DNA of 52,443 bases from Chloroflexota bacterium (lineage in GTDB: Bacteria > Chloroflexota > Dehalococcoidia > Lucifugimonadales > UBA3495): positions 1-52,443 of the forward strand of contig JAQBXL010000008.1 in NCBI GenBank assembly GCA_027624135.1, read 5' to 3'. Under the pieces are notes generated by a model, which had not been told where the DNA came from, searched no databases, and saw only the letters and a program-made list of their open reading frames with translations. Each line of letters begins with the position of its first letter. The first letter of the stretch is position 1. This document shows positions 9,169 through 17,711 of the stretch, piece by piece. The position numbers were made by a program, and so were the translations under genes.

Positions 9169-10235
9169 CAGTCTTCCAACTCCCAGGTCAGCGGCAGACT
9201 CTGGCCGTTCTTCGGCAGCACCACCGTGCCCCTGCCGGATGCGGTCTGCTCGCCACGGTTGTTGGTGAGATTGACCTCACAGTCCACGTGCCCATAGTTA
9301 CCGACTTCCCGGACGGCGGTGACGGTTCCCGAGGCAGTGATCACGTCTCCGGGGTAGTCCATCCCCCGGTGTTCCACGTAGAACCGTTTGAACCAACCTT
9401 CGGACCCAGCGAACTTGATCATCAACTGGCCCAGGTATTGGTTCTTAAGCGACCCGTTCACTACGACGTTGCTGAGGCCTTGATGAACCTGGGCGAAGGG
9501 CAGGTCCCAATGAATACGGGCGTAGTTTCCGTTGGCGGCCGCCCACCGCACCAGATGGGTGGTGGTTAGCGGACCCTTGACCACCGGCTCCATATCCATG
9601 CCCACCGAGATGTCCTCGAAATGCTGCTGGGTTCCCGCCGCATGAACGGTTCGGGGAACGGTGTGGCCGGCAGCTGGCGGGGAGATGACCACAGTCTCCA
9701 ATCCTTTCCCGGCGTCGATGGCCGCCTCGATCTGGTCGCCGGCCGGCCGGCCACGGTGGATGCTCACCCGGTCGGCAACACTGATGGCGTCGCCGTGTTG
9801 GTTGGTCTGGGTCTCCCGGCGGACGATGAAAACCAACGGCCCGGACCGGCCCTGTTTCTCAAAGACATCCATTACTCGGAATTGGCGTGTGACCCAATCC
9901 CCGACGTATGCGGGCCGTAGGAACTGCCAATCGCTGCCGCCGTTCAGCCCGTAGCTGTTGAAAGGCAGCGGCACATCGAAATGAGATTCTTGGCCGGCGC
10001 CGAAGTATCCGATTGAAGGAGCGATGTCCTTCCAGGTTGCCAGCGGAGGACAGAGCAGACCCTTGAATCGGCTGGCTTCGGCCTGGGCTCTGTCGATGTA
10101 GAGCGGGTTGGGGTCTTCTGTCGCGTCGGACAGGTCGTAGGCCATCTCGTCGCTGATGGCGAAGCGGTTCTTTTCAGGTGGGGTCTCGCCGCCGATCAGG
10201 GCGCGGACCTCCGCAGTTATCAATGTGTCGGCCAT
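9168..10235 (-). CDS. Double-hotdog MaoC/FAS1-like dehydratase (acyl-CoA hydratase)
   Basis: A 355-residue protein with two hotdog domains. The N-terminal half (about 15-165) resembles the MaoC N-terminal/FAS1-like dehydratase domain (DEMAYDLSDATEDPNPLY, LLCPPLAT). The C-terminal half (about 210-345) is a second hotdog with a hydratase-like segment (RWAAANGNYARIHWD). Such proteins hydrate or dehydrate enoyl-CoA thioesters. Mesaconyl-C4-CoA hydratase of the 3-hydroxypropionate bi-cycle has the same architecture. It is the first gene of the three-gene acyl-CoA cassette and overlaps the next start by ATGA. The ATG is preceded by GGGAG. The assigned substrate is open; no mcl or mch partner lies in the window. 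Confidence 0.85.
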   Translation of the reverse strand: MADTLITAEVRALIGGETPPEKNRFAISDEMAYDLSDATEDPNPLYIDRAQAEASRFKGLLCPPLATWKDIAPSIGYFGAGQESHFDVPLPFNSYGLNGGSDWQFLRPAYVGDWVTRQFRVMDVFEKQGRSGPLVFIVRRETQTNQHGDAISVADRVSIHRGRPAGDQIEAAIDAGKGLETVVISPPAAGHTVPRTVHAAGTQQHFEDISVGMDMEPVVKGPLTTTHLVRWAAANGNYARIHWDLPFAQVHQGLSNVVVNGSLKNQYLGQLMIKFAGSEGWFKRFYVEHRGMDYPGDVITASGTVTAVREVGNYGHVDCEVNLTNNRGEQTASGRGTVVLPKNGQSLPLTWELED

Positions 10236-10423
10236 GAAGCGGGCTCCCAGCGGTTTTGATTGGTAGTTTTGGTTGGATGATATTCCAAGATGGGACAGGC
10301 GTGCGCCGAGTGCAGTTTAGCATACCCCGGACGCTGCGGCTGGGTGTATCATGTGTGCCTGCCGGAACGCTGGCCGGGCCGTCCTCGCTGGGCCAGAGAG
10401 GCTTTCAATTAGGAGAACATGGC

Positions 10424-10927
10424 ATGACTCTGAACGAGTTTATCGAAGACGCTTTCAACACAGAGCACGAGTATCTGATGGATGCCCTGGGAGACATAAC
10501 ACCCGACGAACTGATGTGGCGCGCCGGTCCGGAGGCAAATCCCATCGGTTGGATCCTCTGGCACATGACCAGGGTGGAAGACATGTGGTTCCAGTTCTTC
10601 ATTCAGCGCCAGACCGAGATCTGGGAACGGGATGGTTGGAACGAAAAGTTCGGACTGCCGACCAGGGACAACGGCTTTGGCCATACGTTGGAACAGGTGG
10701 CGAGTTTCCCTGCGTACGACCTGTCAGAGATGCTTAAGTACGGGGAGGCGGTGCGGGCTGAAACGTTGCGCTACCTGATGACGGTCACTCCGGAGCAGAT
10801 GGACGTTGTCCCTCGGGAGGCCAGGCCGGAGATGTCGGTGGGCAGGATATTCAGGCAGGTGGTCGGAGAGGTCTACCAGCACCAGGGTCACATCGCCTAC
10901 CTAAAAGGACTTGCCAGATCCAGATAG
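10424..10927 (+). CDS. DinB superfamily protein (putative metal-dependent)
   Basis: A 167-residue four-helix-bundle DinB/DUF664-type protein. The track ORF starts at 10256, but AGGAG at 10411 and family length support the ATG at 10424 (MTLNEFIEDAF). Helix 2 carries the conserved WHMTRVEDMWF (H47), and the C-terminal helix has YQHQGHIAYLKG (H153, H156), together forming the usual histidine metal site. Members include bacillithiol or mycothiol S-transferases and many proteins of unknown role; the thiol partner cannot be chosen here. It is divergent from the acyl-CoA cassette with about 190 bp between starts. Confidence 0.8.
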   Translation: MTLNEFIEDAFNTEHEYLMDALGDITPDELMWRAGPEANPIGWILWHMTRVEDMWFQFFIQRQTEIWERDGWNEKFGLPTRDNGFGHTLEQVASFPAYDLSEMLKYGEAVRAETLRYLMTVTPEQMDVVPREARPEMSVGRIFRQVVGEVYQHQGHIAYLKGLARSR

Positions 10928-11052
10928 ATACCAGATAGATATTAGGCGTTTCACGTCCCAACGGCTACCGGGTGTTCTTGACAGAAGAAACACCTGGGCG
11001 TAGCGTGCAATTCAGTAACGGTTGTATGAGCCAGCATTCATGCCATCTATTC

Positions 11053-11079
11053 CATCCGTTTTCATCCGTTTTCATCCGT
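11053..11079. repeat. Tandem 10-bp repeat (CATCCGTTTT)
   Basis: Two exact CATCCGTTTT units and a third partial CATCCGT stand in the gap before the UPF0104 membrane-protein gene. The array is part of a set of short slippage-like repeats confined to intergenic sequence in this window. Confidence 0.75.
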
Positions 11080-11110
11080 CCAATGGCCCACCTGGCCGTA
11101 AAGCAGCGAT

Positions 11111-12106
11111 TTGAGAACAGCGGCCAGCATCGTCCGACATTTCGTACTTCAGCCAAAGATCAGGCTAGTTCTGGGGCTGACTATCGGCTCGGTCATTGGT
11201 TTCGCGATGGTTCGAGACGTTGAATGGGCCTCCCTCTCTCAGGCCTTCCAAAATTTCCCCATCGGCTACGCGTTTCTTTCCCTGTTGGTGTTCTCTGCGG
11301 CCACTGTTCTACGCGGCTACCGCTGGCAGGTGCTATTCATTGGCGATAGAGTGCCGCTGCACCGCCTTGTGCTGGTGCAGAACATCGGCATCGGCCTGAA
11401 TAGCATCTCTCCGATTCGGATCGTCAGCGAGGCCACACAATTCCTGTTGCTAACCCTTCGTTACCGGATGCGCGGCGACGATGCGGCGGCCACTCTGGGC
11501 GTGCAACGCGTCTTGGATTTCGTGATTGGGGCCATCTTGCTGGGTGTGGGTTTGATGGTGCTGCCCAGCGTGCAGGGATTTGCTCTCTACGTCATCGGCG
11601 CTGGTATCTTGGCGTTGGTCAGCGTCTTGGCGGTCCCGGTGGTGATTTGGTTCGGGTCTAGGCCTGGGCTGACCCACCTGCATCTGCTGGCTTCGACTTC
11701 TTCGTCGCTCAAAGGGCTGGTCCGAGCGCGGCTGAGACTCACCTGGTCCTTCCTCCTGACCCTGGGTTACTGGGTTTTGCTGGGGGTTTCGGCCTGGATA
11801 TTGGCCTACGGTATGGGGATCGAAATGACCCTGCTGGTGGCGACTTTGCTGGTGATCGGCACCCTCACCTTCGTAGCGTTGGTTCCATCTCTGCCCGCTT
11901 CGATCGGAACCTTTGAATTCGCGGTATTCTACTTCCTCACCAACATCGGCGTAGGGGATGGCGACGCTCTGGGATTTGCGCTGGTGATTCACGTGATCCT
12001 ATTCATGCCCCCGATATTGATCTCAATCTTGGCCTTTGCCACTTGGGCCGTCACCGGACGCCGTAACCCTTCGCCCGAACTCCTGACCGCAGACACAGCG
12101 GACTGA
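11111..12106 (+). CDS. UPF0104 / LPG-synthase transmembrane-domain family protein
   Basis: A hydrophobic protein of 331 residues with about eight or nine membrane segments, starting with IRLVLGLTIGSVIGFAMV. It matches the lysylphosphatidylglycerol-synthase TM/UPF0104/AglD-type family; the conserved signature near the C-terminus is PSLPASIGTFEFAV. Members act as lipid flippases or bind lipid-linked intermediates. There is no C-terminal aminoacyl-transferase domain, so it is not a full MprF. The start is TTG at 11111 with no clear ribosome-binding site. An alternative is a downstream start, but that would cut the first membrane helix. Downstream lies the SBP lipoprotein gene, about 200 bp away. 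Confidence 0.8.
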   Translation: MRTAASIVRHFVLQPKIRLVLGLTIGSVIGFAMVRDVEWASLSQAFQNFPIGYAFLSLLVFSAATVLRGYRWQVLFIGDRVPLHRLVLVQNIGIGLNSISPIRIVSEATQFLLLTLRYRMRGDDAAATLGVQRVLDFVIGAILLGVGLMVLPSVQGFALYVIGAGILALVSVLAVPVVIWFGSRPGLTHLHLLASTSSSLKGLVRARLRLTWSFLLTLGYWVLLGVSAWILAYGMGIEMTLLVATLLVIGTLTFVALVPSLPASIGTFEFAVFYFLTNIGVGDGDALGFALVIHVILFMPPILISILAFATWAVTGRRNPSPELLTADTAD

Positions 12107-12135
12107 GCGTTCCTCTACTTTCGATTACCACGGTC

Positions 12136-12161
12136 GATTTTCGCCGTTGATTTTCACCGTA
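12136..12161. repeat. Two 13-bp repeat units (GATTTTCRCCGTW)
   Basis: GATTTTCGCCGTT is followed directly by GATTTTCACCGTA in the spacer after the membrane-protein gene. The core GATTTTCACCG also occurs, on the other strand, in the tandem array upstream of rho. Confidence 0.6.
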
Positions 12162-12314
12162 CGGCGCATCCGAACACTCGTGGACTGGTCATAACGCTGG
12201 TCTATGATTGTTTATCAGTCCCGCAGAATCGATGCGGGACAACTTCGAATTTTCGTGTACTTCTCCGGGTCCTTCATGGGCCGGGGCGGATGTGTGGACC
12301 GGGACGGTGGGACC

Positions 12315-14000
12315 ATGGGACTATTCTCAACAAAAGGCCTATTAATCACGGGTGCGGCCATATTCGCGATCGGCTGCTCCTCTTCAAGCGCCCCGACCTC
12401 CTCTGGCGCCGTTGGTTCCGACGGATTGCCGGTGCCAACCCCAACTCCAGTTGTTGCCGTTGCTCCTTCGGGGTCGAACGGCGGCACGCTCACTCTCGTC
12501 GCCACGGCTAAGATTCCCCACCGAGATGTCCATCAAGAGGTCCAAGAGACCCTAACTGCAATGGGGCCTGGACTGGCCTACAGCCGGCTGCTGCGTCTGC
12601 GTTCCGGCCAGGGATTGGACCGACAGCCGAACCTAATGCTGGAATGCGACGTTTGCCAGAGTTGGCGGATGACAAATGACCTGGCATACGAGTTCAAGCT
12701 GCGCCCCGGTGTTCTCTGGCAAAATGTGGCGCCGGTGAATGGCAGAGCGCTTACGGCCCAGGATATCGCGTTCAGCTTTGAACGCCTCAAGACCCCAGGC
12801 TGGCCCAACGCCCCACTGCTATCGTCCATCGGGGACCTAATAGCTCTCGATGATCAGACGCTGCGGGTTGAACTGACCCTGATCGACGCTGACGCTCTCC
12901 TCGCTCTGGCTGATGGACACGCCAAGATCGTTGCTCCGGAGGTGGTGGCCGAGTACGGGGACCTGAAAGAAGCTCCAGTGATTGGCACTGGCCCCTGGAT
13001 CTGGCAAGAGACCGGGACTGGCACGCAGATGGAATTCCTGAGGAACCCTGATTATTTCGAAGATAGTCTGCCCTTCCTTGACAAGCTAAACATCGCAGTT
13101 ATGAGGTCCGAAGCCCTGTCAGAACCGGCCGAGATGGACAAAGTGGCGGCCTTTCAGGCGGGGCAGATCGACGTTCTTTCGGTTGGTCCCAGCGAATGGG
13201 AGATCGTCGGGAGAGGCGGCTTGGATTTCCAGTCGGTCGTCTCTCGCAGGTCCGGCGCTGGCGTCATGTTAGCTATGAACTCCAAAACCCTGGGATCCGG
13301 GAACACGGCGGTGCGGCAGGCGGTGTTCCAGGCGATCGACCCGTGGGACTACCTGGACACTGTATGGTCCGGCCAGGGGTTCACCAGCGTGGGCATACCG
13401 GTGCGGGAATCCGGTTGGCTGCTGGACCGCACAGAGATGCGGCAGAACTATTTCGCTGATCGTGGGAAAGCTCGGCAATTGCTGGCCGATTCCGGCCTGA
13501 CCCTTCCCATAGACATTGAAGTAACGGTGCGCATCGACCGGACCGGAGCGGAGAACCTGGCCTTGGAAGAAAGGCTTTTGGCCGACCTGACTGCGGTGGG
13601 ATTCAACCCTGAGATACGGCGCATGAACCCGGTGCAGTTCAATGACTTGGTCATGGGGCCAAGCCGGGAATTCCAATTGGCGGTGGGGGCAGTGCCTCCG
13701 ACATCAACCACAAACAGCTTCCTGTATGGGCTGCTGCACAGCCAGGGCCGGTGGAACTTGTCTGGCCATGAAGACACTGAGTTAGACTCGATGATCGAGG
13801 TGCAGGCAGGAGAGTTCGACCACCTGAAACGACAGGAACAATTGGTGGAGATTCAACGCCGGGTGTTGGACCAGGCCTACATGTTCAGTCCGGTGACCGC
13901 CGCCTCCAGGTGGGTTTTCAACAGCGACCTAAAAGGTTTCGAACCCAACACGGCGCTCTCCGAGTACAACTTCTGGTCGAGGACTTGGCTGGAGCGTTAA
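12315..14000 (+). CDS. ABC transporter substrate-binding lipoprotein, family 5
   Basis: A solute-binding protein of 561 residues for a dipeptide/oligopeptide or nickel-type ABC importer, acting at the outer face of the membrane. The track start at 12204 adds 37 codons without a signal peptide. The ATG at 12315 gives a proper lipoprotein signal: hydrophobic segment, lipobox AIGC with C21, and a Ser/Pro/Thr-rich linker (22-55). The SBP_bac_5 body shows the family segments YEFKLRPGVLWQN and LTAQDIAFSFERLK, and later NPDYFEDSLPFLDKLNI. No permease or ATPase genes are adjacent, so the importer partners are elsewhere. It ends 11 bp from the convergent SufU paralogue. The ligand cannot be read from sequence. 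Confidence 0.9.
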   Translation: MGLFSTKGLLITGAAIFAIGCSSSSAPTSSGAVGSDGLPVPTPTPVVAVAPSGSNGGTLTLVATAKIPHRDVHQEVQETLTAMGPGLAYSRLLRLRSGQGLDRQPNLMLECDVCQSWRMTNDLAYEFKLRPGVLWQNVAPVNGRALTAQDIAFSFERLKTPGWPNAPLLSSIGDLIALDDQTLRVELTLIDADALLALADGHAKIVAPEVVAEYGDLKEAPVIGTGPWIWQETGTGTQMEFLRNPDYFEDSLPFLDKLNIAVMRSEALSEPAEMDKVAAFQAGQIDVLSVGPSEWEIVGRGGLDFQSVVSRRSGAGVMLAMNSKTLGSGNTAVRQAVFQAIDPWDYLDTVWSGQGFTSVGIPVRESGWLLDRTEMRQNYFADRGKARQLLADSGLTLPIDIEVTVRIDRTGAENLALEERLLADLTAVGFNPEIRRMNPVQFNDLVMGPSREFQLAVGAVPPTSTTNSFLYGLLHSQGRWNLSGHEDTELDSMIEVQAGEFDHLKRQEQLVEIQRRVLDQAYMFSPVTAASRWVFNSDLKGFEPNTALSEYNFWSRTWLER

Positions 14001-14011
14001 GCGGGTACTTG

Positions 14012-14470
14012 TTAACCGGCTTTCGAATGGTAGGCCTTGATCCCCTCTTCCAGCGCCACTAAGGGCAGTAGGGCGCACTTGATCCGCACCGGGTACCTGC
14101 GCACCACTTGTAGCGCCAGCAAGTCACCCAAACCTTCCGTATCATCGCCGGTCCCGTTGTACATCGAGGCCCGAAATCGCTCCGCGATCGCTGTCAGTTC
14201 ACATAATGACTTGCCCGGTAGCATGTCGGACAACATGGATGTGGCGGCCTGAATTATGGAGCACCCTTCGGAGCGTGCGCTTACGTTGCAGACCTTGCCT
14301 TGGCCGTCTAACTTGATCTGGAGTGCGGCCCGGTCACCGCAGAAAGGATTGAACTCTTCAGCCTCGATATCGGCTTCACTGATAAGAGCACGGTTATGGG
14401 GATGGCGGTAGTGGTCCATGACCAGGTCGCCATAGAGTCCGTCCAAAGGGACTTCGGGCTGTTGAGGCAT
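14012..14470 (-). CDS. SufU/IscU-like Fe-S scaffold paralogue 1
   Basis: A 152-residue SufU-type protein. It keeps all expected zinc/active-site ligands: C44 and D46 in NPFCGDR, C70 in SEGCSII, C132 in RIKCALL. In SufU systems this protein relays persulfide sulfur from SufS to the SufBCD complex. It lies 156 bp downstream of a second SufU and differs from it over most of its length, with an 8-residue N-terminal extension, so it is an old duplicate. Whether it is a sulfur-transfer protein or a scaffold with a different partner is not clear. No start-overlap coupling to the rest of the operon exists. Confidence 0.88.
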   Translation of the reverse strand: MPQQPEVPLDGLYGDLVMDHYRHPHNRALISEADIEAEEFNPFCGDRAALQIKLDGQGKVCNVSARSEGCSIIQAATSMLSDMLPGKSLCELTAIAERFRASMYNGTGDDTEGLGDLLALQVVRRYPVRIKCALLPLVALEEGIKAYHSKAG

Positions 14471-14521
14471 TGAGTAGTCGACCCTGCAGAGATTATCGTA
14501 TCTAGCGTAGCACAGGGCGGT

Positions 14522-14548
14522 AGCGGTCAGCGGTCAGCTTTCAGCGGG
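14522..14548. repeat. Tandem 7-bp repeat (AGCGGTC) between the two sufU genes
   Basis: AGCGGTC occurs twice, then AGCTTTC and AGCGGG, with a strict 7-bp period. It lies in the 156-bp spacer between the two SufU genes, like the other slippage-type arrays in this window. Confidence 0.65.
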
Positions 14549-14626
14549 CTTAAGCGGAGAGAGACTGCGAATAATCGACCAACTACCAGGGAACGAACAC
14601 CCATGAAAACCCGGCTGCGCCGGCGG

Positions 14627-15076
14627 CTATTCGGTGGTTATCGCGTCTGCGTCGCCGGTTAGTGCGGCTTTCATCGTGTGCCAGGCCAACACCGCGCACT
14701 TGATGCGGGTGGGGTAGGCGTTAACACCGGAGAGAGTCTCAAGGTCGCCAAGGGTATCGTAATCCAACTCGGCGCCGGGCTCAGTGATCATGTCGTGGAA
14801 GGCGTCGAATATCTCCTGGGCTTTCTCGACGCTCTGGCCTTTGATGCTCTGGGTCATCATGGAAGCCGAGGCCCGGGAGATGGCGCAGCCGCTGCCCTGG
14901 AATCCTACGTCGTCAATCAGCCCGTCAATCACTTTGAGATAGATGGTAACCTGGTCGCCGCAAAGCGGATTGTACCCCTCTGAGGTCTTGTTCGCTTCTT
15001 CAACCTCGCGAAAGTTCCGGGGCTTGCTGTTGTGCTCCAGGAGGATCTCCTGGTACAGGTCGTTGAGCCCTGGCAT
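14627..15076 (-). CDS. sufU: SufU sulfur-transfer/scaffold protein (operonic copy)
   Basis: A 149-residue SufU with the zinc-site residues C39 and D41 (NPLCGDQ), C64 (GSGCAIS) and C127 (RIKCAVL). SufU accepts persulfide from the SufS cysteine desulfurase. Its ATG overlaps the sufS stop as ATGA (15075-15078), so the two are translationally coupled and this copy is the obvious partner of SufS. The 18-20-residue insertion between the second and third cysteine found in SufU but not IscU is consistent with the longer 70-125 segment. Confidence 0.95.
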   Translation of the reverse strand: MPGLNDLYQEILLEHNSKPRNFREVEEANKTSEGYNPLCGDQVTIYLKVIDGLIDDVGFQGSGCAISRASASMMTQSIKGQSVEKAQEIFDAFHDMITEPGAELDYDTLGDLETLSGVNAYPTRIKCAVLAWHTMKAALTGDADAITTE

Positions 15077-16323
15077 CAGCCGAACACCTCAAGTACTCGG
15101 TCGATGCCCTTGACTAGGGCGTCGATGTCCTCTTTGGTGTTGTAAAAAGCCAGAGAGGCCCGGGCGGTGGCGGGGATCTGGAACCGAAGCATCACCGGCT
15201 GGGCGCAGTGGTGGCCGGTACGAATCGCGATGCCCTGTTCGTCCAGGATCGTCCCAATGTCGTGGGGGTGGGCGTTGTCCATCGTGAACGAGAGGATGCC
15301 AGCCTTATGAGGCGCGGTGCCGATCAGTTTTACCCCGGCGATGGAAGTGAGGGCTTGAGTGCCGTACCGGAGTAATTCCTCTTCATGGGCAGTGATCTGA
15401 TCAAAGCCCAGGTTGTTTACGTAGTCCACGGCCGCGCCTAAGGCTATGGCCCCGGCGATGTCGGGAGTTCCAGCTTCGAACTTATAGGGCAAGTCGTTGT
15501 AGATAGTCTTCTCAAATGTGACCGATTTGATCATGTCACCGCCCCCCATGAAGGGTGGCATGGCCTCTAAAAGGTCTGACTTTCCGTAGAGTATCCCGAT
15601 GCCCGTGGGGCCGAACAATTTGTGTCCAGAGAACGCATAGAAATCGCAGTCTAATTCCTGCATGTCGACGGGCATGTGTGGGACGGCCTGGGCGCCGTCT
15701 AGCAACACAGGGGCGCCGTAGGCATGGGCCATGCTGACGATCTGGGCCGCTGGCAGGATGGTGCCAAGGGCATTGGACACGTGGGTGATGGAGACCAGCT
15801 TGGTGCGGGGACTGAGCATCTTCTCATACTCGTCCATCAACAGTTCGCCGGTGTCGTCGATGGGCACTACCCGCAGGTTGGCTCCCTTTTCTTCGCAGAC
15901 AATCTGCCATGGGACAATATTTGAGTGGTGCTCCATGTTGGAGACGATGATGTCGTCGCCAGGGCCCACGTGTTGCCGGGCGTAGGAGTGGGCCACCAGG
16001 TTGATGCCCTCGGTGGTGTTTCTGGTGAAGATGATCTCCCGGTCGTCGCCGGCGTTGATGAACCGCCGTATCTTAGCTCGCGCGCCCTCGTAGCCATCGG
16101 TCGCCTGCTGGCTCAGGGTGTGAACCCCGCGATGCACGTTGGCGTTGGTCGTGGTGTAGTAGCGCACGATGGCGTCGATGACCGATTGGGGTTTCTGGGA
16201 CGTGGCTCCGTTGTCCAGATAGACCAGGGGATGGCCGTTCACCTGCTGCTTCAAGATCGGGAAATCGTCGCGGACCTTCTCAACGTCGAATGCGGCAGCG
16301 GCAGTGCGGTCTCCGGTGGTCAT
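15076..16323 (-). CDS. sufS: Cysteine desulfurase SufS
   Basis: A 415-residue class V aminotransferase of the group II cysteine desulfurases. It removes sulfur from L-cysteine to form a persulfide. The PLP lysine is K235 in FSGHKLFGPTG, and the persulfide-forming cysteine is C373 in RTGHHCAQPVM. GAQAVPHMPVD carries the PLP-ring aspartate neighbourhood. It lies between sufD and sufU, with ATGA overlaps on both sides, indicating stoichiometric production of the Fe-S assembly complex. Confidence 0.97.
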   Translation of the reverse strand: MTTGDRTAAAAFDVEKVRDDFPILKQQVNGHPLVYLDNGATSQKPQSVIDAIVRYYTTTNANVHRGVHTLSQQATDGYEGARAKIRRFINAGDDREIIFTRNTTEGINLVAHSYARQHVGPGDDIIVSNMEHHSNIVPWQIVCEEKGANLRVVPIDDTGELLMDEYEKMLSPRTKLVSITHVSNALGTILPAAQIVSMAHAYGAPVLLDGAQAVPHMPVDMQELDCDFYAFSGHKLFGPTGIGILYGKSDLLEAMPPFMGGGDMIKSVTFEKTIYNDLPYKFEAGTPDIAGAIALGAAVDYVNNLGFDQITAHEEELLRYGTQALTSIAGVKLIGTAPHKAGILSFTMDNAHPHDIGTILDEQGIAIRTGHHCAQPVMLRFQIPATARASLAFYNTKEDIDALVKGIDRVLEVFG

Positions 16324-17687
16324 CGGGTTATCCCGAAGGGCAGGCTTTTGTCGGGGATGGCTGCGCTGAAAAGGGTGTCCAGGTATTCCCTCAGAGGCTC
16401 AGGCTTAACGGTGGAGATGATCTCGCCGGCGAAGGCGTGAATCAGCATCCTGCTGGCGGCGTCCAGATCTAGGCCCCGGCTGCGCAGGTAGAACAGAGTG
16501 TCGGCGTCGATATGGCCGGCGGTTGCGCCGTGGCTGCACTTCACGTCGTCAGCGTAGATCATGAGGCTGGGCTTGGAGTTGACCTCTGCTGAATGGGAGA
16601 GTATCAAGTTCTTGTCGGTCTGCTGGGCGTCGCTCTTTTGAGCGTCCCGGCGGACCATGACTTCGCCGCCAAACACCGCACGCGACTTGCCGTCCAGTAT
16701 TCCTTTGTAGTTCAGCCGGCTGGTGCAGTTGGGCTGGGCGTGATCGATGCTGATCAGGTTGTCTATGTGCTGATTGTCGGTGGTGAGATATAGGCCGTTA
16801 AGCGAGCAATAGGCGCCTGAGGCATCCAACAGGACTTCAAAGTCGTTCCGGGCCAAGGCCGTGCCCAAGGCGAATGACGCAGAGCTGAAACTGCTGTCTT
16901 TTTCCTGGTTGACCCGGCTGGTGCCGACGTGGAACGCCTTTGCGCCGTCCAGAAGCAGCCGGTAGTGATCGACCTTTGCTCCTTCGCCAACTGAAATCTC
17001 AGTGACGGCATTGGTGAAGTAAACTTCGTCTTGAGGACCGGTATAGCTCTCCACCACTGTGACGTCGCTGTTGCGTCCGGCAACCACCAGGGTCCTTGGG
17101 TGGGTCACCTTCGGCGCGCTGTCGATGGCCGTTTCGGTTGTGACATATGAAAGGTGTATGACCACCTTTTCTGAATGTCCATCGGCAACGTGCACAGAGG
17201 CGCCGTCGTGGAGAAAAGCGGTGTTTAATGCGACGAATCCATCATCATCATCCAGGGGCGCATAGTTTCCGATGCGGGCTTCGAGGTCGAAACTGCCATC
17301 GGCAACGGTGGTAGCCAAGCTGTCGGCTCTAACTCCGTTGGATCCATTGGCAGGTGAAGAAAGCCCGGAATGCAAACGGCCATCGACGAAAACCAAACGG
17401 TAAACCGCAGGTCCATCTAGTTGGTATTCAGGCGCCAAAGCCTTTGATGCATTGACTGGCGCCGCTCCGGACGCCAACCCAAAGTCAATCTTGGCTATCG
17501 GCCCGACGTTGCTGTACTTCCAACGTTCGTTGCCCCGCCGGGCGGTTGGAAAGCCGGTCTCGCTGAATCTCGACCAGGCGTTGTCCCGGATGGTTTTAAG
17601 CCAAGGAGGAGCGCCAGCGCCGGGTCCCTGGCTCAAGGCCTGGAAGTCGGCAAAGTAGTGGGCGTATTTGGCAGGTGCTAGGGTCAT
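16320..17687 (-). CDS. sufD: Fe-S cluster assembly protein SufD
   Basis: A 455-residue SufD, the right-handed beta-helix partner of SufB in the SufBC2D scaffold. The conserved C-terminal SufBD signature is present: SHSAEVNSKPSLMIYADDVKCSHGATAGHID, with the HGAT motif and metal-binding-type histidines, followed by LFYLRSRGL. The N-terminal RRGNERWKYSN segment is typical of SufD. It overlaps sufS by ATGA and follows sufC by 24 bp. Confidence 0.95.
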   Translation of the reverse strand: MTLAPAKYAHYFADFQALSQGPGAGAPPWLKTIRDNAWSRFSETGFPTARRGNERWKYSNVGPIAKIDFGLASGAAPVNASKALAPEYQLDGPAVYRLVFVDGRLHSGLSSPANGSNGVRADSLATTVADGSFDLEARIGNYAPLDDDDGFVALNTAFLHDGASVHVADGHSEKVVIHLSYVTTETAIDSAPKVTHPRTLVVAGRNSDVTVVESYTGPQDEVYFTNAVTEISVGEGAKVDHYRLLLDGAKAFHVGTSRVNQEKDSSFSSASFALGTALARNDFEVLLDASGAYCSLNGLYLTTDNQHIDNLISIDHAQPNCTSRLNYKGILDGKSRAVFGGEVMVRRDAQKSDAQQTDKNLILSHSAEVNSKPSLMIYADDVKCSHGATAGHIDADTLFYLRSRGLDLDAASRMLIHAFAGEIISTVKPEPLREYLDTLFSAAIPDKSLPFGITR

Positions 17688-17711
17688 GCGGTCTCGATGG
17701 TGCCGGGGACG

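Noticed and set aside
11450-11992. Minus-strand 180-codon ORF
   Set aside because: Shadow of the membrane-protein gene; low-complexity Gln/His/Arg composition typical of an antisense frame.
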